Made by a program: the position numbers and the translations under genes. The notes under the pieces were generated by a model. The model ran no database searches, was not told the origin of the DNA, and was given only the letters and a program-made list of their open reading frames with translations. Below, piece after piece: positions 54,801 to 64,000 of a stretch of DNA of 64,000 bases. Each line of letters opens with the position of its first letter. The first letter of the stretch is position 1. The stretch spans positions 8,405,558 through 8,469,557 of the forward strand of contig CM037870.1 of the NCBI GenBank assembly GCA_021292105.1. Reading direction: 5' to 3'. Origin of the DNA: Anadara kagoshimensis. Taxonomy: Eukaryota; Mollusca; Bivalvia; Arcoida; Arcidae.

Positions 54801-57800
54801 CTCTAATGATCAGAAACCACATGGTCATACATACAAAAATTTCTAAGTTAAAAAAGGGGCATAACTCCTCCAAAAATAATCCGAAAAAGTTGTAATTCAA
54901 ACTTGCACCAGATATTAACATCGTAAATGTGTATACCAAATTTGATTTGAATCCATAAATAGTTGTAGGCTCTAATGATCGGAAACCACATGGTCATACA
55001 TACAAAAATTTCTAAGTTAAAAAAGGGGCATAACTCCTCCAAAAATAATCCGAAAAAGTTGTAATTCGAACTTGCACAAGGTATTACCATGGTAAAGCTG
55101 TATACCAAATTTCATTTGAATCCATAAATGTTTGTGGTCTCTATTGAACGGAATACAAATTGTTAACAGACGCCTGCCCGGACAGCACCGTAACATAATA
55201 CGTCCCGTCATATGACGGGTGTATAAAAACCAAGTGAATAAATTTAAAGCAACTATACAGTATTATCATGCTGTGAAATCCTTTGTTTTTATGGTGAACC
55301 ATTTTTTTTGTTGTTTCTGTTGACACCCTGACTATGCTGACACACTTACTGTTGACACCCTGACTATACTGACATTCTGACTATGCTGACACACTGACTG
55401 ATGACATCCTGCCTGACTGTTGACACCCTGACTATACTGACACCCTGACTGACTGTTGACATCCTGACTATGTTGACACCCTGACTATGCTGACACATTG
55501 ACTGACTGTTGACACCCTGACTATGTTGACACCCTGACTATGCTGACACACTTACTGAATGTTGACACACTGACTATGCTGACACCCTGCCTGACTGTTG
55601 ACACCCTGACTATGCTGACACACTGACTGACTGTTGACACCCTGACTATGTTGACACCCTGACTATGCTGACACACTTACTGAATGTTGACACCCTGACT
55701 ATGCTGACACCCTGCCTGACTGTTGACACCCTGACTATGCTTACCAACAAATTCCAATGAAATAGAATATGCCATAAACTTACCTTAAGCACAAATCACA
55801 AAATTATCACCCCCACCCATGAACTGAATTTTTCTTAAATCTATGAACATTAGACATCACGAAAATAAATGATTTTACAAATGTGGATGAAAAAGTTGGA
55901 CAGGAAAAGCTGATCAAAAAATAACCCATTTACTATTTATTATTCAGGAAAGAGTATAAATAAGTTGTTATTGTCATGTTATAGTTGAAATGATCAACAT
56001 TTGGCTATGTTTTACCATCCAATAGGGCATGGACCATTATGCATGTGTGACAGAATAATTCATTTGGTGGCTATATGCCACTTCAAAAATTATTTTGCCT
56101 CATGTCTGTTTCCATTCCTGGTAGCCAAAATTGCTATTGGCCAGTAATTTTTGAGAAATTCCTTCAAAAAGTAATTCATATTTAGCTTATTTTTGAAAAA
56201 TATACCTTAAAAGGACTTTTTTTCAAAAATGTTGAAAATATGACTACATAAAACTTATAAGTTGTCTGAAAACCTATGCAAATCTGTCTGCACTATTGGA
56301 TGATAATCATACACATGAAAATAAAATGTTGATTATTTTTTAAGTAAAAAATATAAAAGTCCCAGAGTACAAAAGAAACAAAAGAGCTACATCTAGACTA
56401 ATAATAAAAACAGCCATGCAACTGATACACACGCAGTGATCTATCACTCACATCATCCTTATCTATAACTGAGGTCATTGCATTGGTGATAATCTCATAA
56501 TCTTCTGTATAATCCTGTAATTTTATTTGTTTTGGTTTTAATCCATGTTACAACAAGAGACATACTATAGTATGTTATACAAAAATACATTTAATTATAA
56601 CAATAAAAACATATTTAATTAAAGCTAGATGTGGTAAAGCTTTTTTTCAATGGTCATTGACTACAAAAATCTGAATTTCATAAAATCTATGAAATATGAT
56701 TTAGAAAGAATCATATGCATGGGGTACCTTATCCAGACAGTGAAAGGATTATCTCCCTTATACGTTAATATTGAAATTCTTAAATAAATTGATAAAGGGA
56801 AAATAGCAATAGTTCTTAATATTGCCATGTCCACGGTAGATTTTAGATTTGACAATCTTACAATTTGAAAATGTTTACTTTTGAGTGGTAATGTGTGCCT
56901 GTACATACCTGTACTGTTATATATTGAGATTTCATGGGTGAAGATGTACTGGAATGTGGAAGGTCTTGTAAAACATCATCCAGGGATGGAGATGCTATTG
57001 AGCTTGATGGTGTGTAATTCTTTAACATGCTGCCAAAACTCTCAGCTGTAAAAGACAAATCGATTGACACATAGTTTTAAAAAAGTATTTTAATTTTCTT
57101 GCCTTAAATATAATGAACTACAATAAAAAATGCTCCCTACAGATTGTACCGAGCACACTGCAAAGGTAAAGATTTCTGCCACTTCACCTAAAGTTGTGAG
57201 ATCCCAAAATAAGTGAAACATTCTTGAACCCCATTCAATTAAGCTCTCGCTCCATATCTGTGTGTGGTTGTGTGCTGGTATGTCTTATTAAACTCTTTCA
57301 ACATGTAGCTTTATACAGGTGGTCAAAAAAGATTAAGCATGAAATGAATTTTCTCTCTACTTATCGGTACCGTACCAGTATAAGAACAAAGTTGTATTTA
57401 CCTTTTGATCTCCTGATAGGTATGCCATCTTCACCGACATCCTGTGACCTTGGCTGTAATGGTTCCAGCACATCTGTAACTTCAAGGTCAAACGATGATG
57501 ACCAACCACTTCTAGCACCTAGACTATTACCAACAAAATGACCGTCATCAGCATCCTCACCATCAACAACATCACCCATACTTTCGCTCCTTGGTTTAAC
57601 TGTTTCACGCTCCGATATGGCATCCATCAAACTTGGACTACTACTACTTCCTTGGAACAGCCTTATATCTGGAAGTGATAGTCTTGGTTTTGATAAATTT
57701 AAATGGCTCCTTTCCACTGTGTCAGCTATTGCACTAGAAACTTCTGGCATTACAGATGATTTGTTTGGAGGACTTAAATTTGGTTTTAACTTGTGTTTTT

Positions 57801-60800
57801 TGCCTTTGGATTTTGGAGGTTTAGATTTAGCAGTCACTACAGAATTATTTTCACTATTTGTATCAGAACAAGTGTCTTTGTCTGTTGGAGGTATTTGTTC
57901 AGGGTAAGAGACACTATGACTTGAAACACTGGCAGTTTTCTCTAAGTTTAAACTATCACTGTCCGATTCTGAAAGCACTAAACTGTTTTTAAATTCCTCA
58001 GCTGTATTGCCATTTCTGACAGTTAGAGTATTCTGGGTAATATCGGGCATTTTATTTCTTCCTGGGTATCGAGTTCCTAAATCATCTATCCCAGCTGCAG
58101 TACCGTCTAAATGCATAGAGTGTTGTACAAAATCGGGAAGCGCATCTGTTTGAATATCACATTTATTTTTGCCCGCTGATGGTGCCGTTTCTACATCATC
58201 ATAACCACTATCTAGTATCCGATCATCAGATAAATTAAATAATGCATCATTAGCCTCTTTCGTTTCTACTAACAAAGAAGGATTTTTGTTATATTTAACT
58301 GGATCAGGACAAGAAATATGACTTGATGTAGAACAGCCTGACACATGTGTGTCCTGAGGTGACGAGCCTAATTCGTATTTTCCACGGATTTCTTCAACAT
58401 CATCCCTTGTGAGATCAGCTGAATACACATCACTGTTGGGTGTCAAGGATCTTTTATTTTGTGTTTTATATGTTTGTTTGTTTGATTTTTCTTTGACTTT
58501 CTTTTTACCCGACGTTACATCACTGCCACTACTAGTACTTCCTCCCCGAGATCGCGTTCGCACACTTCTAACGGCTATCTCATCAGAACCATCATTTATA
58601 TCTTCATTGACAACAGGTATGGGCCTCTCTGAAAATGAACATAAAATAATTTGTTAGAGACAATTTTATCTTAATGCTAAGAAATAAATGTACATGAACT
58701 AGGTTAGTCACAGAAGCCATGCTATCTATTATTTTTTATTAAAAACATAGTGTATTTTTACAAGGTTTTGAAGTAAAGAGTTCATATGGTGAAACTTTCA
58801 AAGAGAGATATCTGCTAAAATGAAAGCTCTAAAAAGCTTATTACGTGCAGAACATCTCCAAGATTGACTTAAAATTGTTTCCAAGCTAAGCACATGCTAC
58901 CGACATCTCTGTAAGCATTGAAAAACAGAGAGTAGACAATCTGTGACTCCTACAGAGTGAGTAATGGTGTGGAGTTTCCAGATAAAACAACCAACCATCT
59001 GCATGCCAACTGACAAACCTTCACATTAGGATCTGCCCAGGTGGGAGTCAAATCAAAACAGTGTCCACAGACTCCATGTGCTTTACAACACTCAGCCACC
59101 TAAGCCACCGACTCCTACTTAGGCTGCTTACAACAACAATGCAATGGCTAAACAATAGTAACAAATTTTACCTTTAGCATGCTGTATAACAGGTAATGGT
59201 GTATCATGAGCATCTATTATCCCAGCTAACGATAATGGAGTATTTGTCCATGTGTTCAGAACACTTGAATTATAGGACAGCTTAAATTCCAGCAACATTA
59301 ATCCTACAAAATATAAATATGGAATTATGTACAATTATCATGCATTTATATCTATAATCTTAATACAACTCTCTTTATATGAACTTCTTTATTGAGACTG
59401 ACCTTATTTTTCAATGAACTGTTAAAGTGTAAATTGTTTCACAATTACATATGGAACACAATAATGTGTAATCTGAACACAATAGTCTCAATTAATATTT
59501 CTAATCCTAATGCAAGCTGTGTATAATAAACTCTAAAATTCTTAGGTCCTAAGGATCTTTATATGCAGCTTTTATTGTATTATGTTGATAATGACCATTT
59601 TAACATGTTTAATGTGAGGCATTAATTTTTATTACACTCCATTATGTTGTCATGGCAACAACTTTTGTGCAGTAAAATTTCTGAACTAGGATTTTTAGCA
59701 TAACAAGACAGAAAGTCTGACTTTTGTTTATACATTTATGTTTTGCAACAGGTATTCTTTCCTACACCATAAAAATGTGACACATTTGAATGGGTAGTGA
59801 GTTTTAAATTAGGTCAATGTACCAATAGTGTTATACAGAATCTGTAGTTTATACAATATATATGTACAAACCTTTCAGATAAGAAATCAATATTCCTGGT
59901 TGTTCTGGGTCCCTGAGGTAACCTGTTTTATGGTAAAAATACCTGTAAAAACAAACAGATAAAGAACAATGAATATAAAATCTATACAAAATCAGTAGAC
60001 TAAATAAAAATGAATTATATTGGAAGTAATTGTCTTTGTGATTCATTTTATTATATGTGCAAAGGCATGATTGGTGATATTTTTTTAAATGCACAATCCC
60101 CACAGAGGCAACATTGTCATTGTCAGTTCTACACATATACAAGTTTTTTTTATTGTAACTGAGAATGTATATTGTGATTTTCAATTAGGGTTGTGCTCAA
60201 GTAAGTGAATAATGCCAAACTGTATAAGATTTTACATGAAAATTTTGCAAAATTCACTCAAAAAAAAATAAAATAAAAAAATACCAGTGGCATACACCTT
60301 TTAGCAAGCATTAAATAAGATTGTATTTCGGCTATTCCACAAGTTTACAACCAAACAGTCAGAAACCAATGAAGATTTGCCTGTTTATTTAATTAATAAA
60401 AAATAAATGAATTTTGAAAATTAACATGATTTGACATTGATGCTCAAGCTCTAGTTGGAAATTTGCTTCTGCAATAAAATAAGACAGACCAGTTGCTAAT
60501 AAAAGGGGTGACTTGGAGAGGGGTACAAATAACAAAGTTGCTATAATGCTATGATGATAAAATAATTCTTACTCTAATGTTTTCTTGTCTGCAAGCATTG
60601 AGACAACATAACTTTCTATCAGTCCATCATTTAATGCAACTCGAATCCATGCCTAGATAAAGGTCAAAGTTAACAATATAATGAATGATAACAAACTAGA
60701 TCTGTTGATATGACTACAAAATGTAATAAGTTTCTACAACTTTGCTACATGCACCTCCAAAATTTCTGTCATGCTAGCATATCATAAAGGTTTCCACAAT

Positions 60801-63309
60801 TTTAAAATTATAAGTAGCCAAATTTCCAAATTTTTGTGAGAACATAGTTCTTTTTAAAGAATTTTTTCACAAATTTGCTGATAAAGGTTATGCTTTATAA
60901 GAATTTCTTAAAAATAAGTACCGGTAGTCAGTGGTGATTTTGACTACAAGGAATGGAAACAAAGTATATGTAATATGTATTTTCTATTCTGTAGAAATAT
61001 GCTGCTGTTTTAAATGAAACAAAGTGATGTTATAAACAACAAAAGATGCAATAATAAATTACTTTGATCTTATAATGCTGTTGTAAATGGAAAACCATGA
61101 TCCTTTCACTTAAATTTAAAACCAAACCATACCCAAATTTTTCTGGAAATTTCATTCAATGACACACAGAACTGAGACAAAAATGCTAATACTTTTTAAT
61201 CATTGGTTGGTAGCCAGAGCAAGCTTGATCTAAAGACAGCCTTATAATACTTAGATACTTGATGCAGCATTGAAGAGTTCAAACACTGTGTATTGTGCAT
61301 GGATCAGTATGTTTGTTGTTAATTGATTGGCTGGCTATACACATTTGAAGACATCTTACCCTACATAATCCTATTTCTGTGTATATCTGTCCAAGTCTCT
61401 TTAACTGAGTGACCACATCACTATGTGTAAACTTTAATACAAACTGCCAAAAATTCTGAAATCAAGAGGTAGTCTTTGATCATAAAAATTCATTACCTTA
61501 GCCATAATGAAGCTAAAATATATTTAAATGACATTTTAATCATTTTAAAAAATTAGTATGTTTGTTTTATTAATTTTACAAAAGTGATTTTTGTTATATT
61601 GGTTAATACAACTAGTCTTTTTATTCAATGTAAGGTTATATACAGGTTTTGGTAATAAATCAAAGTAGAGATATTAAGAGGAAGAAGATAAAATGAAAAT
61701 GGTATTACTGTACAGATATTTTGATTTTTAAACTGTTGGTTTAAACAATATTTATTCAATTAAATATTATACATATAACAAGATCACAAATAATAAATTG
61801 ATAGGATTCTGGAACTATAGAATGTGTCTAATATTAACCAGTCTCCGAGACTATTAAATTGTTAAAGAAGGTTAACCAAACCAAAAAGGAATTTTTTTTA
61901 GCAAAATGGCACACATATGGAACACTATTGTGAATATGAGGCAGATTTGGTCATTTTAGCTGTTTTATTCATTTTATTTCTGACAAAATGTTCCAAATAA
62001 ATTCAGAACCTTTTTTTTAAATTTTGTTTTCTATCTAAACTTTTACTTTTACATTTAATTATAAACTTACCAATGATCCTGCATTATTTTCATTACTTTG
62101 ATTCAGACTCATATAACTAGCAATCTACAACAGGAAATATTTACTGTGTTATAAGGGTACATGCTTCATGCAGGAGATACTGTAGATTACTTTTTTATCG
62201 TGAGGGATTTATTAATGCATCATTTTGCGAGAACTCTCAGTTGCAAATTCAAATATCACACAAATATACCCAGAATCGCGAAAAAATTAATAAGCCAAAT
62301 TTGAAACATGACGGCAATCGGCCGTTAAAGTTATATATAGCATGCCATACTTAGTATTAGATGCAATAAAGTAAATTGTAAACTTCACAGTAACTTGCAA
62401 GGTTCCATTGAAAGAAAGGGAGATAACTATATAGCCATCACTAAGTGGATGCAAAATTAAATATGCACCTTGATTGTGCACACTTAGATGTAAGTACACA
62501 AAATTTGATACTCGCAATATCAAAGTAATCTACAATAGTGATTATATAGAGAAAGGAGATGAGTGGAGTTGTGGTGTTTTATGCTCAAGTCAAGACTGAT
62601 TTACTCATATGTAGATGGTTACATGTAATTCAAGGGTGGAGAAGTAAACAGAAATACCCAGAGAAAACCTTCGACCTTTGGGGCAAGGAAACTGACAAAC
62701 TTAAACTCACACTAGGCGGGTAGAGGTGCTGGCAACCAGTAAGTGCATACTACTCAGCCACCCTAATATATAGAGGGAGGCTAGGTTTCCACAAATTTAA
62801 AATAATTAGTAGCCAAATTTTCAAAATTTGTGAAAATATAGTCCTTTTTAAAGTATTTTTCCACAAATTTGTTAAAATAGGTTACTTTTTGAAAGAATTC
62901 CTCAGAAAGTAGTAGCCAATGGCGATTTTGGCTACCAGGAATGGAAACATAGGGGAGGTGGAAAGAAGAAGAGCAAGTAAGACAGATATGAATGAATGAA
63001 AAAGGAAAGGAAGGTTTGAGGAGAGAAAGAGAAATCACTTGATACTGGTCAGAAGGACTGAAAATTACCAAAACAAAAGTCATCACAAGATAAATTAATA
63101 AAGCAGCTTTTTAAACATGTTAAAATAAAGTTAAGTAAGATTTGTTTCTTCACAGGAAATTGTGATAGATTTAGTTGATTAATTTATGAATTGTTATGAA
63201 AGAAAACAATAAGACGTCATTAATCATACATTCAATAATAAGACATTAATTACTAATAACCTTGAAATCTGCGTCCTCAACCCACTGTAGTTCATCATGT
63301 GTACCACCA
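42704..63309 (-). CDS. PLEKHM1: PLEKHM1-like protein (RUN + Rubicon-homology domains), 5' end outside window
   Basis: Fifteen minus-strand exons: 63309-63261, 62124-62071, 61455-61360, 60652-60573, 59942-59872, 59303-59172, 58628-57402, 57045-56909, 56514-56452, 52530-52428, 50167-50045, 45312-45200, 44523-44392, 43579-43409, 42862-42704. All junctions are GT-AG and in phase, giving about 900 residues. The N-terminal part is a RUN domain ([63 protein letters not shown]). A ~450-residue Ser/Pro/acidic linker follows, then a Rubicon-homology zinc domain ([72 protein letters not shown]). In vertebrates PLEKHM1 tethers late endosomes, lysosomes and autophagosomes: RUN binds Arl8 and the C-terminal domain binds Rab7. 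The linker/RH junction and the RUN motifs fit PLEKHM1 better than Rubicon. No PH domain is visible, and the last exon has a frame break. Confidence 0.9.
43409..43579 (-). other. PLEKHM1: PLEKHM1-like exon, RH zinc core
   Basis: 57 codons: [18 protein letters not shown], then [18 protein letters not shown] and [12 protein letters not shown]. The two Cys-x-x-Cys pairs and the PFE motif are the most conserved part of the Rubicon-homology domain. Donor AGG|GTAAGT. Confidence 0.95.
43724..43993. mobile_element. MITE family B copy, enlarged
   Basis: It starts acagtcaaacctgtgtatga and ends aaggcaggtttaactgt. It is longer than other copies because of an internal partial repeat (caggttcaaataacatgaa). 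It lies in the intron between the exons at 43409 and 44392. Confidence 0.8.
44392..44523 (-). other. PLEKHM1: PLEKHM1-like exon, RH helical part
   Basis: 44 codons: [18 protein letters not shown] ... [10 protein letters not shown]. It matches the segment linking the first and second zinc clusters in PLEKHM family proteins (LR.QL..L..Y...C and the ESPH/YS motif). Canonical splice sites, phase 0. Confidence 0.92.
44600..44815. mobile_element. short interspersed repeat, 'ggaggatactggag' type
   Basis: It contains aatggaggatactggagtac, then accttaaacaagtgaactta, with a decayed B-box-like gaatttgaacctagg. It lies in an intron of the PLEKHM1-like gene. Confidence 0.55.
45200..45312 (-). other. PLEKHM1: PLEKHM1-like exon, RH middle
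   Basis: The acceptor is tttctttgcag and the donor CAG|GTATAC. It codes [18 protein letters not shown] and [15 protein letters not shown], the 'PLI.....N..LYEHV..M' block of PLEKHM1. A repeat element begins only 28 bases upstream of this acceptor. Confidence 0.93.
45340..46901. mobile_element. 'acaagaggcccatgggcc' element, ~1.56 kb
   Basis: It starts aacaagaggcccatgggcct then taacgctcacctgag, and ends gagcctttggctcaggtgag then ctaaaa. This is a very common bivalve/gastropod dispersed repeat (recalled, not searched). The interior (45590-46310) holds about five tandem units of roughly 145 bp with tatgaccttgacctttgaac. The short plus-strand frame at 46500-46784 is repeat translation. Confidence 0.85.
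47130..47500. repeat. tandem duplication, ~165-bp unit
   Basis: ttccggtaacgtaaattgtg followed by ctttatctttgaataacaac occurs at about 47153 and 47315, and a third truncated start (cttccgtaacgtaaattgtg) at 47471. The unit includes aaaccggaagtggctac-like ends. Confidence 0.88.
47700..49890. other. long intronic stretch, content unassigned
   Basis: Lies in the intron between PLEKHM1-like exons 50045-50167 and 45200-45312. No exon of the host gene and no repeat family known from this window. Short stop-interrupted plus-strand frames (for example [17 protein letters not shown] near 49225, and [18 protein letters not shown] near 49296) look somewhat protein-like, but no family is recognised. Could be a decayed mobile element. 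Confidence 0.35.
50045..50167 (-). other. PLEKHM1: PLEKHM1-like exon, RH second zinc cluster
   Basis: The acceptor is tatttgttcag and the donor AAAG|GTAACT. It codes [20 protein letters not shown] then [20 protein letters not shown]. The C...YYC..CH.ND...IPA.I.HNWD pattern is diagnostic of the Rubicon-homology fold. Confidence 0.96.
50390..50770. mobile_element. short interspersed repeat fragments
   Basis: 50400-50460 has gcatcagcaatttttcagct, as in other dispersed repeats. 50530-50770 has tgtatcagcgggcacttgga and ends tccattaggccaccgcagcc. Non-coding, in a PLEKHM1-like intron. Confidence 0.55.
51477..51868. mobile_element. inverted-repeat element, 24-bp ends
   Basis: The left end tacagttgttttaccagttc + cgaa and right end ttcggaactggtaaaacgac + tgta are inverted copies with one mismatch, 392 bp end to end. 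No second copy was found in the window. Intronic. Confidence 0.8.
52428..52530 (-). other. PLEKHM1: PLEKHM1-like exon, start of RH domain
   Basis: The acceptor is tattttattttag. It codes [20 protein letters not shown] then [13 protein letters not shown] and leaves one base. The donor chosen is ATAA|GTAGGT because it restores GIIYGKPRVC with the next exon, the usual 'PIG.IYGK.R.C' motif; a donor four bases later would break the phase. Confidence 0.93.
54361..55231. mobile_element. 'aacaagagcaccgcc' element with 4 internal 169-bp units
   Basis: It starts aacaagagcaccgccgagca, with attatacgcccgtgttat close behind, and ends cccgtcatatgacgggtgta. In between, gcataactcctccaaaaata recurs at about 54520, 54690, 54859 and 55028. 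The minus-strand frames here ([10 protein letters not shown] and similar) translate the repeat. Confidence 0.85.
55320..55745. repeat. minisatellite of tgacaccctgactatgc-type units
   Basis: Irregular tandem blocks of tgttgacaccctgactatgc, tgacacactgactgac and variants, with higher-order repetition of about 120 bp. Intronic. Confidence 0.92.
56106..56250. mobile_element. family D repeat (inverted copy)
   Basis: tgtttccattcctggtagcc then aaaattgctattggc, the reverse complement of the ends at 60788-60961 and 62783-62949. Confidence 0.7.
56452..56514 (-). other. PLEKHM1: PLEKHM1-like small exon with LIR-like motif
   Basis: 21 codons, [20 protein letters not shown] plus a final Asp, bounded by ttaaattacag-type sequence (aaaattacag) and GAT|GTGAGT, phase 0 at both ends. 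TEDYEII is acidic followed by Y-x-x-I, compatible with an LC3-interacting motif; that reading is inference. Confidence 0.8.
56909..57045 (-). other. PLEKHM1: PLEKHM1-like linker exon
   Basis: The acceptor is tcttttacag and the donor CAG|GTATGT. It codes [20 protein letters not shown] then [13 protein letters not shown] and so on. Ser/Pro-rich, no fold recognised; phase joins both neighbours. Confidence 0.88.
57402..58628 (-). other. PLEKHM1: PLEKHM1-like large linker exon, 409 codons
   Basis: Begins [20 protein letters not shown] and contains [13 protein letters not shown], a basic stretch near [35 protein letters not shown], and a Ser/Asp-rich end before RRSKG|GTAAAT. Disordered composition, typical of the region between RUN and RH in PLEKHM1. 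The basic Lys cluster has no assigned role. Confidence 0.92.
58930..59110. mobile_element. short interspersed repeat, inverted 'ccagataaaacaacc' type
   Basis: It contains gtggagtttccagataaaac, then aaccttcacattaggatctg, and ends acaacactcagccaccta. It lies in the intron just downstream of RUN exon 59172-59303. Confidence 0.55.
60788..60961. mobile_element. family D repeat copy
   Basis: ggtttccacaattttaaaat at one end and tgactacaaggaatggaaac at the other; the interior has ttttttcacaaatttgctga. Same family as 62783-62949. Confidence 0.75.
62565..62765. mobile_element. short interspersed repeat
   Basis: It contains aattcaagggtggagaagta, then cccagagaaaaccttcgacc, and ends tactactcagccacc. It belongs to the same group as 19590-19775. 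Confidence 0.6.
62783..62949. mobile_element. family D repeat copy
   Basis: ggtttccacaaatttaaaat, then gtagccaaattttcaaaat, ending ttggctaccaggaatggaaa. Imperfect inverted ends ggtttcca / tggaaac. Confidence 0.78.
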
Positions 63310-63578
63310 CTACATAAATATATTGTCAGAGAGATGTGTATAAGAGTGGTAAGAGGAAAACACACAATTTAGTGATAATGTTCTCCAATCCAAGATGGAT
63401 AGTTCTGAAAACCTTGAATTATGATATTCAATTTCACATTACTGCAGTCCAGTGAGTCCACATAATTGATAAAAGCATACTATAAGAAATGAAGGGAGTA
63501 TACTTTCAGTAGATTGCCAACCTATCCAAAGAGTAAGGCTGTATTTTTAGTCCTCTTAGGTCATTTTATAACGAAACC

Positions 63579-63927
63579 ACTGCGGTAGCACAGTTGGTAG
63601 AGTGCTCGCTCCGTAAGTGGGAGGTCGTGGGTTCGAACCCCGGCCGGGTCTGACCCAAGACTTGAAAGTGGGTAGTGTCTGTTCTTTCGCCAAGCACTCG
63701 GCATTACGAAATGAAAGTCACGGTTCTTTCGGATGGGAACTAAAAATAAACGAGGTCCCGTGTCACGGTGGGATTGGCATGCTAAAGAACCCTGCTGTAT
63801 AATGCCATAAGCGCAACGCACAGGCAAAATTTCTGCACTTTCGCCTATAGCTGGCGACGTCTCGATATAAGTGAAATATTCTTGACTGGGACGTTAAACA
63901 CCATTACTCAACTCAACTCATTTTATA
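63579..63927 (+). mobile_element. full-length tRNA-derived SINE
   Basis: The tRNA-like head (63579-63655) has an A-box region ttggtagagtgctcgctccg and a perfect B box ggttcgaaccccgg. The body has gccaagcactcggcattacg and cctatagctggcgacgtctc. The 3' tail is cttgactgggacgttaaaca then ccattactcaactcaactca. It is the best preserved copy in the window; the minus-strand 88-residue frame across it is not a gene. Confidence 0.9.
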
Positions 63928-64000
63928 ACGCTTGGACCTGAATAAGCATCTGCCTTGTGAGACACATTGACACTGAAAAAATTTATGGACATTTTAAGTT

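Larger units (their letters stand above)
52531..56451. other. intron between the linker and the RH domain
   Basis: Searched by eye on the minus strand for PH-domain exons; none supported. 53000-54300 is very AT-rich and featureless. The rest is the element at 54361-55231, the minisatellite at 55320-55745 and a family D repeat at 56106-56250. Confidence 0.6.
59172..63309 (-). other. PLEKHM1: PLEKHM1-like RUN-domain exons
   Basis: Six exons code the RUN region in order: [16 protein letters not shown] (63309-63261), [18 protein letters not shown] (62124-62071), [15 protein letters not shown] and so on to LCR (61455-61360), [20 protein letters not shown] (60652-60573), [16 protein letters not shown] and so on (59942-59872), and [20 protein letters not shown] then [10 protein letters not shown] (59303-59172). 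The first visible exon needs two bases from an earlier exon, so the true N-terminus lies outside the window. Confidence 0.9.

Noticed and set aside
54418-55211. Series of related minus-strand frames with [10 protein letters not shown]
   Set aside because: They translate four 169-bp units of a repeat element; the frame shifts from unit to unit.
55750-55900. Possible minus-strand exon ending TTAAG|GTAAGT
   Set aside because: A good donor, but all frames back to the nearest acceptor contain stops or give no PH-like sequence.
57224-58657. Plus-strand frames opposite the large PLEKHM1-like linker exon
   Set aside because: They are antisense shadows; the minus-strand frame joins in phase to its neighbours and belongs to a recognisable gene.
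63579-63655. tRNA genes at the SINE heads (also near 22000, 25620 and 20210)
   Set aside because: The A and B boxes are present, but the cloverleaf is imperfect and each is joined to a common SINE body and tail.

Overview
The window is AT-rich (by eye, roughly two thirds A+T) animal genomic DNA. Four protein-coding genes are split by GT-AG introns and sit among many short dispersed repeats: tRNA-derived SINEs, MITE-like palindromic elements and minisatellites. The repeat repertoire (the 'acaagaggcccatgggcc' element, the 'tcaaacctgtctataaaggcc' palindrome, the GTCCGTC-rich element, abundant acatgta) and the gene content point to a mollusc, most likely a bivalve. The species cannot be fixed from sequence alone. 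No LINE or LTR reverse-transcriptase reading frame was recognised.

Layout. (1) 3542-13694, + strand: an eight-exon gene for a TCF19-like nuclear protein of 548 residues, with an N-terminal FHA domain, a long Ser/Lys/acidic linker and a C-terminal PHD finger. (2) 13.7-27.2 kb: a possible 3' UTR, then a repeat-dense intergenic region with SINEs, several MITE families and a nested 1.66 kb inverted-repeat element. (3) 27256-31022, - strand: a three-exon gene for a secreted, probably GPI-anchored Ly6/uPAR-like protein carrying an Asn-rich insertion. A roughly 60-bp minisatellite fills about 1 kb of its first intron. (4) 31.1-35.3 kb: repeats, including a 36-bp minisatellite of about 21 units. (5) 36690-38048, + strand: a class-A peptide GPCR of the DMSR/myosuppressin-receptor type, coded in one exon with a probable untranslated upstream exon. 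(6) 38.1-42.3 kb: intergenic repeats. (7) 42.7 kb to beyond 63.3 kb, - strand: fifteen exons of a PLEKHM1-like gene (RUN domain, long disordered linker, Rubicon-homology zinc domain). Its 5' end lies outside the window and its introns hold most of the remaining repeats.

The four genes do not form a pathway. The TCF19-like protein should be a chromatin reader. The Ly6-like protein and the GPCR are cell-surface proteins. The PLEKHM1-like protein is expected to act as an endolysosome/autophagosome adaptor. The most interesting points are structural: a partial duplication of TCF19-like exon 3, a one-base reading-frame break in the last zinc-finger exon of the PLEKHM1-like gene next to a 91-bp tandem array made from that exon's own 3' end, no detectable PH domains in that gene, and transposon-derived minisatellites. 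I found no clearly new biological system; the items under findings are those worth checking.
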